Assembly: GCA_020638035.1 (NCBI GenBank)
Contig: JACKJI010000001.1
Coordinates: forward strand, 186,001-250,000
Length of the DNA: 64,000 bases
DNA from: Hyphomicrobiaceae bacterium
GTDB lineage: Bacteria; Pseudomonadota; Alphaproteobacteria; Rhizobiales; Hyphomicrobiaceae
Direction: 5' to 3'
Position 1 is the stretch's first letter. Each line of letters begins with the position of its first letter. Position numbers and translations under genes: made by a program. Shown in pieces: positions 58,386-64,000 of this stretch. The notes beneath the pieces are model-generated. The model was not told the origin of the DNA, made no database searches, and was given only the letters and a program-made list of their open reading frames with translations.

Positions 58386-59924
58386 ATGATTTTCGACCGC
58401 TCTGCCATCTATCGTTCGCTTGGTGATTTCCTCGCGGCTCTTGATACAACCGGCCAACTGGTGCGCATCCAGGAGCCTGTTTCCACCGTTCTCGACATCA
58501 CGGAACTTCACCGGCGCGTGATAGAGCGCCAGGGGCCGGTATTGCTCATCGAGCAGCCAATCAAGGCTGACGGTTCGATGTCTGCGATCCCTCTCGTCAC
58601 AAATCTCTTCGGGACGGTCGATCGCGTTGCACTCGCCCTGGGCGGTGGGGGTCGTGAGCGCTTGCTTTCAGTGGGCAGGCTACTTGCGGACTTGCGCCAA
58701 CCCCGACCACCTGCCGATTTGCGCGATGCGTTGCGACAGTGGCCACTGGCGCGGACTGCGCTCACTTCGCGACCAGTGATCGTGACCAATCCTCATGTGC
58801 AAGCCGACATACGCCGAGGTCCACAGATCGATATCGGACGCCTGCCGGTACAGACCTGCTGGCCCGGCGAACCCGCTCCCCTCATCACCTGGCCGATCGT
58901 CATTACGAGACCTCCTGGCCAACTCGACGCCTCGACCCACAACTGGGGCGTCTACCGGATGCAGGTCACCGGACACGACAGCGCAATCGTGCGGTGGCTT
59001 GCTCATCGCGGTGGAGCCAAGCACTTGCGCGAATGGCAGCTCTTGGGCGAGCCGATGCCGGTCGCGGTAGCGATCGGGGCGGATCCTGCCACGCTGCTGG
59101 CTGCGGTGACGCCCATACCTGAAACCATGGCGGAGGCAAACTTCGCCGGGTTGCTGCGTGGCGAACGCACGCGACTGTGCAAGGCAGTCTCTGTGCCCCT
59201 GCTCGTTCCCGCCGAGGCAGAAATCGTTCTGGAGGGCTATATCGCTCCAGATGATACCGCGCTCGAAGGACCTTACGGAGACCACACTGGCTATTACAAC
59301 GCCGCAGAGTACTATCCTGTGATGCGGCTGACTGCTATTACGTCGCGCGCCCAACCCGTGTATCTTTCGACTTTCACGGGCCGCGCGCCCGACGAACCAG
59401 CGGTCTTGTCAGAAGCGTTGAATGACGTGTTCCTGCCGCTGATCCAGCAGCAGTTCCCCGAGATCATCGATTGCTGGCTGCCGCCCGAGGCATCGTCCTA
59501 CCGGATCGCAATTGTCTCGATCGCCAAGCGCTACCCCGGTCATGCCCGCCGCATCATGATGGGACTATGGTCGATCCTGCCACAGTTCAACTACACCAAG
59601 CTCGTTGTCGTCGTCGATGGCGACATCGATGCACGCAGTTGGAGTGATGTCATGTGGGCGGTCGCAACCCGTGCGGATTTCAGCCGCGACCTGATGATGG
59701 CGGCTGATACGCCCGTTGACGTGCTCGATTTTGCATCGCCGGCACCTGGACTCGGTGGCAAGCTCGGCATCGACGCCACGCGCAAGATCGGCGCGGAAAC
59801 TTCGCGCATCTGGGGTGATCGATTGGAGATGGACGAAGCTTCGCGATCCCGCATCGACATTCTGGCTTCCAAGCTGCCGGACCTGTTTGCAGGTCACCCT
59901 GAGCAACCGCGACGACCGACATGA
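58386..59924 (+). CDS. ubiD: UbiD-family (prenylated-FMN) decarboxylase
   Basis: 512 residues. Blocks: DFLAALDTTGQLVRIQEPVS, LVTNLFGTVDRVALALG, DIGRLPVQTCWPGEPAPLIT, THNWGVYRMQVTGHDSAIVR, PLLVPAEAEIVLEGYIAPDD, EGPYGDHTGYYN (metal/prFMN site with the conserved E/R/E layout) and FTGRAPDEPAVLSEALNDVF. Its size, metal and substrate region fit 3-octaprenyl-4-hydroxybenzoate decarboxylase of ubiquinone synthesis; other aromatic acids are possible. Overlaps ubiX by four bases. Confidence 0.93.
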   Translation: MIFDRSAIYRSLGDFLAALDTTGQLVRIQEPVSTVLDITELHRRVIERQGPVLLIEQPIKADGSMSAIPLVTNLFGTVDRVALALGGGGRERLLSVGRLLADLRQPRPPADLRDALRQWPLARTALTSRPVIVTNPHVQADIRRGPQIDIGRLPVQTCWPGEPAPLITWPIVITRPPGQLDASTHNWGVYRMQVTGHDSAIVRWLAHRGGAKHLREWQLLGEPMPVAVAIGADPATLLAAVTPIPETMAEANFAGLLRGERTRLCKAVSVPLLVPAEAEIVLEGYIAPDDTALEGPYGDHTGYYNAAEYYPVMRLTAITSRAQPVYLSTFTGRAPDEPAVLSEALNDVFLPLIQQQFPEIIDCWLPPEASSYRIAIVSIAKRYPGHARRIMMGLWSILPQFNYTKLVVVVDGDIDARSWSDVMWAVATRADFSRDLMMAADTPVDVLDFASPAPGLGGKLGIDATRKIGAETSRIWGDRLEMDEASRSRIDILASKLPDLFAGHPEQPRRPT

Positions 59925-60499
59925 CTCAACGCATTATCGTCGGCATCAGTGGTGCGTCTGGCGCAATCTTCGGACGCCGGATCCTGGAGATGCTGAATGA
60001 CGCCGCCAATGTCGAGAGCCATCTTGTTGTCACACCGGCAGCGGAGAGGACGATTTCTCTCGAACTCCACCGCAATGCCCTTTCGGCGCTCAGCACTCTG
60101 GCTACGGTCCGCCATTCTTGTGACGACGTCTCTGCTTCGATTGCCAGCGGCTCATTCCGCAGCGACGGCATGATCATTGCGCCCTGCTCCATGCGCACCC
60201 TGTCCGCCATCGCGCACGGCCTTGCCGACAACCTGCTGACCCGGGCTGCCGATGTGACGCTGAAGGAGCGCCGTCGTCTGGTACTGCTTGCACGCGAAGC
60301 GCCATTGCATGCAGGCCATCTGGAAGCGATGATCAAAGTGACCAACCTGGGCGGCATCATTTTTCCACCCGCTCCGGCGTTCTATGCGAAGCCACAAACC
60401 ATTGACGACATTGTAACGCAGATCGCCGCGCGATCGCTCGAACTTCTCGGGGTTGCCGTCGAGGGCTCAATCCTACGCTGGGACCCGCCGCCGACCTGA
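59921..60499 (+). CDS. ubiX: Flavin prenyltransferase UbiX
   Basis: 192 residues, makes the prenylated FMN cofactor used by UbiD. Family blocks: IIVGISGASGAIFGRRILEM, IASGSFRSDGMIIAPCSMRT, SAIAHGLADNLLTRAADVTL, KERRRLVLLAREAPLHAGHL and IIFPPAPAFYAKPQTIDDIV. Start ATG lies inside the ubiD stop (ATGA). Same operon as ubiD and, 27 bases on, the FAD oxidase. Confidence 0.96.
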   Translation: MTQRIIVGISGASGAIFGRRILEMLNDAANVESHLVVTPAAERTISLELHRNALSALSTLATVRHSCDDVSASIASGSFRSDGMIIAPCSMRTLSAIAHGLADNLLTRAADVTLKERRRLVLLAREAPLHAGHLEAMIKVTNLGGIIFPPAPAFYAKPQTIDDIVTQIAARSLELLGVAVEGSILRWDPPPT

Positions 60500-60526
60500 C
60501 AGGCCCATGGTCCCTGCGAAACCTGC

Positions 60527-61570
60527 GTGCAAGCCAGATCCAGCTGCTCTGGAGGAATTGACCTGGAAAAGCTGCGGATCACTGTCGTTGGCGGTGGGAT
60601 AATCGGTCTTTGGCAGGCGTTGACCCTTGCTTTACGCGGCCATGAGGTGTCTCTGCGCGAAGCAACGGAACAAAAATATAGCGGCGCCGCCAGTCGCGTT
60701 GCCGGCGCGATGCTTGCGCCATATTGCGAATCCGAGTCGGCGCATCCGATCGTCCGCGAGCTGGGACTGCGCGGCCTTGAGTTGTGGCAGCAGTTCGAGC
60801 CGGCCCTGCTTGTCCGCGGCACCCTGGTCGTCGCAGCACAACGCGACGAATCCGAACTCGTGCGGTTTGCACGCATGACGCATGGACACCAGCACCTCGA
60901 CCAGGCCGGCATAGGGCGCTTGGAGCCAATACTCGCAGATCGCTTCAGACAGGGATTGCATTTTTCCGATGAGGCGCATGTGCCACCGCGAGCTGCGATC
61001 AGTAGCTTGATTGGTGCGCTGCTAAACCTCGGCGTCGATGTACGGTTCTCCAACCCAATCGCTGAACCCATCTGGCTCGCCGCACCCGCAGGTGGCATCG
61101 TCATCGACTGCCGCGGACTTGCCGCTCGGAGCGACAGGACGCCATTGCGTGGAGTGAGGGGTGAAATGGCGGTCGTGCAGGAATCAACCTTGAGCCTGTC
61201 GCGCCCGGTTCGCCTCCTCCATCCGCGCTTCCCGATCTACATAGTTCCCTGGGGGAACGACGCATACATGATCGGCGCCACCATGATCGAGAGTGACAGC
61301 CCGACCGGGGTAACCGTGCGCTCTGCGCTCGAACTCATGAGCACGGCGTGCGCAGTTCACCCGGCATTCCTCGATGCCCGTATCACCGAGTATTCAGTTG
61401 GAGTTCGACCTGCATTTGATGACAACGTCCCCAAGATCGGCTTGCGCGGGAAATGCATCAGCGTCAACGGCGCCTACCGACATGGCTTCCTACTGGCTCC
61501 TGTCCTGGCCGAGATCGTCGCCGACCACCTGGAGCACGGGCTTGCATTCCCCCAAGGGTTGAGCTGCTGA
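60527..61570 (+). CDS. FAD-dependent oxidoreductase, ThiO/DAO-like
   Basis: About 347 residues from a GTG at 60527; a CTG at 60563 has the better GGAGGA box and starts at the domain, so the N-terminus is uncertain. FAD-binding GxGxxG in ITVVGGGIIGLWQALTLALR, then SRVAGAMLAPYCESE, a middle segment DEAHVPPRAAISSLIGALLN, and the C-terminal FAD motif GVRPAFDDNVPKIG with VNGAYRHGFLLAPVLAEIVA. This is the D-amino acid/glycine oxidase fold, closest in layout to ThiO. Adjacent thiamine genes are absent, so the role is open; position behind ubiDX is conserved-looking but unexplained. Confidence 0.85.
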   Translation: MQARSSCSGGIDLEKLRITVVGGGIIGLWQALTLALRGHEVSLREATEQKYSGAASRVAGAMLAPYCESESAHPIVRELGLRGLELWQQFEPALLVRGTLVVAAQRDESELVRFARMTHGHQHLDQAGIGRLEPILADRFRQGLHFSDEAHVPPRAAISSLIGALLNLGVDVRFSNPIAEPIWLAAPAGGIVIDCRGLAARSDRTPLRGVRGEMAVVQESTLSLSRPVRLLHPRFPIYIVPWGNDAYMIGATMIESDSPTGVTVRSALELMSTACAVHPAFLDARITEYSVGVRPAFDDNVPKIGLRGKCISVNGAYRHGFLLAPVLAEIVADHLEHGLAFPQGLSC

Positions 61571-61612
61571 GCACTCACGAATTTCGCGACCGATGACTGC
61601 CTTCCTCTATCA

Positions 61613-62809
61613 CTAACCCACTCGCTCACCCGAACGGCGGCGCAGGAGCAGCGGAGCGTAGACGATGACAAAGCCAGCAAAGGCAGCAATCCAAGCAACG
61701 ACCGACAGCGTCAGCATCGGCGTTCGCATGACATCGAATGCAGCGATGATGCGGGCCACTGCGGCAAGAAACGCCCCAACATAGATCGCAACGATCGGCC
61801 ATGACGCGACCAGCGGCTGTCCCGTGTGCCCGAGACTAGCACGTGTCATGACAGCAAGCGTCATCATGCCGATGGCGCCGGCAGTAAAGCCATGCAGCGC
61901 TCCCGTCAGAGCGATGAGATCCGGTCGCAGAATGCTCAATGCGAGCAGCCCAAATCCGACTGGCACGAATGCAAAAGCGACGTGCAAGACGAGAACCAGC
62001 GGCTCGGCGATTCTACGCCAACCAGCCCAGCGAGAAAGTCGGTAGACATTCATCGCCATGGCGATGATCGACAGCCAGGCTGTTATGACCGCGTCCGGCA
62101 GGGCGATCCAACTGCCTAGTGCGCCTGCGCTCGCAATCATGATGAGCGCATCTGTGCGGTCGAAGGACACCGGCATTCGCCCCGGCACCTGGCGTGCCAG
62201 CCAATTGCGCGTGAAGCTCGGAATAATACGCCCGCCAATAAGCATCAGCAGCAGCACCGTGGCTCCAACACCCAGTCGCTCGCCGTGTCGGTCGCCAATG
62301 GCAAAAGCGGCCTCGACATGAAACAGTCCATTGGCGACAAGCAACAGCGCCACCCCTGCAAGAACCTTGATGTTGCGCGTATTCCCGCCGGCGACGATCT
62401 CTCTCCCCATCACCGCCACCAGCAGCGCCAGGAAAGCCAAGTCGACAATCGCCACGATAGCGGGGCCCACTACCGCCGACACGAGCATTGCGATGCGTCC
62501 GGCGACCCAGGTTGCGAACAGAACCGCAAGCGGCTTGCCGACGACTGGCAGGCGACCGGTCCAGTTGGGCACAGCAGTCAATAGGAAGCCTGCTACGACA
62601 GCAGGCACATAACCAAAGATCAGCTCGTGAGCGTGCCAATCAACCGGAGCGTAGGAGAGTGGCAGCACGAGTTGGCCGCTCAGCATGGGCAACCAGATCG
62701 CAACCGACACGGCGGCCCAGACTGTCCCAAAAAGGAAGAACGGTCGGAAGCCGTGGCTGAACAACGCATGCCCATTGTAGGCTCGGAACTGTTGGGCACT
62801 TGAGGTCAT
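61613..62809 (-). CDS. nnrS: NnrS-family membrane protein
   Basis: 398 residues with about 12 membrane spans. NnrS is a heme- and copper-linked membrane protein of denitrifiers and other NO-exposed bacteria; its role is NO-stress resistance. Blocks: AYNGHALFSHGFRPFFLFGT, YAPVDWHAHELIFGYVPAVV, GFLLTAVPNWTGRLPVVGKP, GGRIIPSFTRNWLARQVPGR, LTGALHGFTAGAIGMMTLAV and MTRASLGHTGQP. The conserved His residues (FSHGFRPFF, DWHAHE, ALHGF) are present. Divergent from nothing; the next gene upstream on the same strand is the Crp/Fnr regulator. Confidence 0.94.
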   Translation of the reverse strand: MTSSAQQFRAYNGHALFSHGFRPFFLFGTVWAAVSVAIWLPMLSGQLVLPLSYAPVDWHAHELIFGYVPAVVAGFLLTAVPNWTGRLPVVGKPLAVLFATWVAGRIAMLVSAVVGPAIVAIVDLAFLALLVAVMGREIVAGGNTRNIKVLAGVALLLVANGLFHVEAAFAIGDRHGERLGVGATVLLLMLIGGRIIPSFTRNWLARQVPGRMPVSFDRTDALIMIASAGALGSWIALPDAVITAWLSIIAMAMNVYRLSRWAGWRRIAEPLVLVLHVAFAFVPVGFGLLALSILRPDLIALTGALHGFTAGAIGMMTLAVMTRASLGHTGQPLVASWPIVAIYVGAFLAAVARIIAAFDVMRTPMLTLSVVAWIAAFAGFVIVYAPLLLRRRSGERVG

Positions 62810-62900
62810 ATGCTTCTTCCGTATGTTTCTACTGGGTCACAACCCCGCTTCCACAACCACCCTGACTTGCGCTGCCATCCACTGGAATCGAGAGTCATCT

Positions 62901-63599
62901 CTAACTCAACGGATCGTCCACGATCCAGTCCGAGCAGGCGACTTCCGAGAGGGCACCTATGTCCTCGACATGGATTGTGTTGCCCTGAATGCGGATGCCC
63001 GCATCGCTCAGCGACGCCAACGTACGTGACAGGCTGGCCGGCTCTATTCCGAGAAGTGAAGCAAGGACACGCTTGGTTGTCGGCAACTTGAAGCTGTCCT
63101 TGCCTTGGTTCTCCTGGGACAGTCGCAATATGTAGGCCGCAAGCCGCTCGCGGCTCGAGCGCAGCTTCTGATCCCTGAGCAACTTGACCATCGACCGGAA
63201 ATTGAGCCCGAGTTCAAGCGACACATTGACCGCAAGGGCTGGATCCTCTCGCAAAGCCGACCTGAAAGCATCCGCGGGGATGAACAAGACACGGGATGCC
63301 TGCATTGTGCGGGCAGACATGAGCGTCAGAGCACTTCGCACGACCGCAGCCAGAATGAACGCGTTGCCTGGATGAAGTACGTTGATTGTCGCCTCGCGAC
63401 CGCGGACCGCGCCGAACAGGTCGACAGTCCCCTCGATCAAAACGTGCAGGTGTTCTGCCGTAACGCCCTCAGGGAAGATCAAGGTCCGCGGCGGCAGATT
63501 GCGCAACTCGGAAGCGGCCAGAAGTGCACGACGTGACGTTCCGCTGATCCCTGTCAGGATGGGGACATTGCGAATGTCCCTTGACTGAGCCGCACTCAT
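62901..63599 (-). CDS. Crp/Fnr-family regulator, NnrR/DNR-like
   Basis: 232 residues. Sensor barrel ELRNLPPRTLIFPEGVTAEH, VLIEGTVDLFGAVRGREATI, NVLHPGNAFILAAVVRSALT; dimer helix LLRDQKLRSSRERLAAYILR; HTH TTKRVLASLLGIEPASLSRT. Only one Cys, at the C-terminus, so not an Fe-S Fnr. Placed between nnrS and nirS, it is probably the NO-responsive activator of both. The recognition helix has Ala where the other Crp/Fnr protein (37902) has the Glu that reads TTGA sites, so its target sequence may differ. Confidence 0.9.
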   Translation of the reverse strand: MSAAQSRDIRNVPILTGISGTSRRALLAASELRNLPPRTLIFPEGVTAEHLHVLIEGTVDLFGAVRGREATINVLHPGNAFILAAVVRSALTLMSARTMQASRVLFIPADAFRSALREDPALAVNVSLELGLNFRSMVKLLRDQKLRSSRERLAAYILRLSQENQGKDSFKLPTTKRVLASLLGIEPASLSRTLASLSDAGIRIQGNTIHVEDIGALSEVACSDWIVDDPLS

Positions 63600-63873
63600 T
63601 TCATCGCAACCCGGTTGCCCGCCCTGTGTGCCGTTCGTGCTGTGTGCTCACGCATCTTCTTGATCCTTGGCGCGTTACATCTGGGTTATGTCCGGGCGCT
63701 GAAATGACATGCGGTTGTAGACTAAGGATTTGTCAGGTCACTAGCAGACTAATGTGCACGAAGCTCCCGCTCAACAGCGATCAAACGGCTGGTTTCCCGC
63801 AAGCAAACGCAACAATCCGGGACATCCTCTCGGCTGCCCCGGATTGTCGTCCATCGCCCTTTAGAGTCTTTGC

Positions 63874-64000
63874 TCAGTAGACGTCCTTGCGCGTATTGTA
63901 GACATTGAACTTGCCGGTAGGCGTGACGATCACCTTGTCCTTGATCACCGTCTTCAGCTTCAGCGTCTTATCGTCGACGACGACGATTGCCGACTCCTGG
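63874..64000 (-). CDS. nirS: Cytochrome cd1 nitrite reductase NirS, C-terminal end (5' part outside window)
   Basis: Only the last 41 codons are inside. They read ESAIVVVDDKTLKLKTVIKD then KVIVTPTGKFNVYNTRKDVY and a TGA stop. TPTGKFNVYNT is the C-terminus of NirS, the periplasmic enzyme that reduces nitrite to NO with hemes c and d1. The gene enters from the right edge on the minus strand. Its presence marks the region as part of a denitrification cluster. Confidence 0.9.
   Translation of the reverse strand, partial: QESAIVVVDDKTLKLKTVIKDKVIVTPTGKFNVYNTRKDVY

Overview
The window is chromosomal DNA of a GC-rich alphaproteobacterium, most likely a member of the Hyphomicrobiales (Rhizobiales). 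The best pointer is an acpXL-fabZ-fabF2-fabF1-adh type gene set, the arrangement used by rhizobia to make the very-long-chain fatty acid of lipid A. Cytochrome cd1 nitrite reductase (nirS, cut by the right edge), an NnrS protein, two Crp/Fnr regulators and the O2-independent ubiquinone genes ubiT/ubiU/ubiV point to a facultative denitrifier. No species is claimed.

Layout. 0-4.1 kb: a CusA/CzcA-type RND metal exporter (C-terminus off the left edge) with its adaptor. 4.2-4.6 kb: a scar where a response-regulator remnant and a flavin-reductase remnant meet head to head. 4.7-6.9 kb: eutBC, ethanolamine ammonia-lyase. 7.2-15.1 kb: exported and envelope genes (a K/P-rich exported protein, a cupin, a cytochrome c-cupin fusion, an MFS carrier, an M19 dipeptidase, a permuted-papain-like protein and a murein LAS peptidase). 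15.5-18.0 kb: a coiled-coil exported protein split by an intact IS3-family element with a CTAC target duplication. 18.1-23.6 kb: a PstS-OmpA fusion, an IS1595 remnant, tRNA-Arg(CCT), a gene-poor stretch and an extensin-like protein. 24.0-28.5 kb: a 1518-residue RTX protein. 28.7-31.9 kb: a thermonuclease, a DUF6998-like protein, and decayed metal-resistance remnants including a chrA 3' fragment.

32.0-37.8 kb is a sulfur-centred block: an ArsR-rhodanese repressor divergent, across an ATTCAA/TTGAAT palindrome, from a desaturase/hydroxylase, a small exported protein, a TlpA-like thioredoxin, DsrE, a cysteine desulfurase, a methyltransferase and a nucleoside phosphorylase.

37.9-55.7 kb is the most unusual part. 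A divergent promoter carrying an Fnr-type box (TTGAT-N4-GTCAA) separates two lipid gene arrays. Rightward are AcpXL, a FabZ-like dehydratase, a KS-like/KS pair, an MDR reductase and a second KS-like/KS pair. Leftward are a MaoC-SDR fusion, an FkbH protein and its ACP. The same strand continues into a DsrC-like protein, YbaN, a membrane protein, a class I amidotransferase, a DevBCA-type exporter and a Crp/Fnr regulator. I infer an oxygen- or NO-controlled pathway that builds and may export an unusual long-chain lipid.

55.8-64 kb serves anaerobic respiration: ubiVUT, then ubiD, ubiX and a ThiO-like oxidase, then nnrS, a second Crp/Fnr regulator and the end of nirS.
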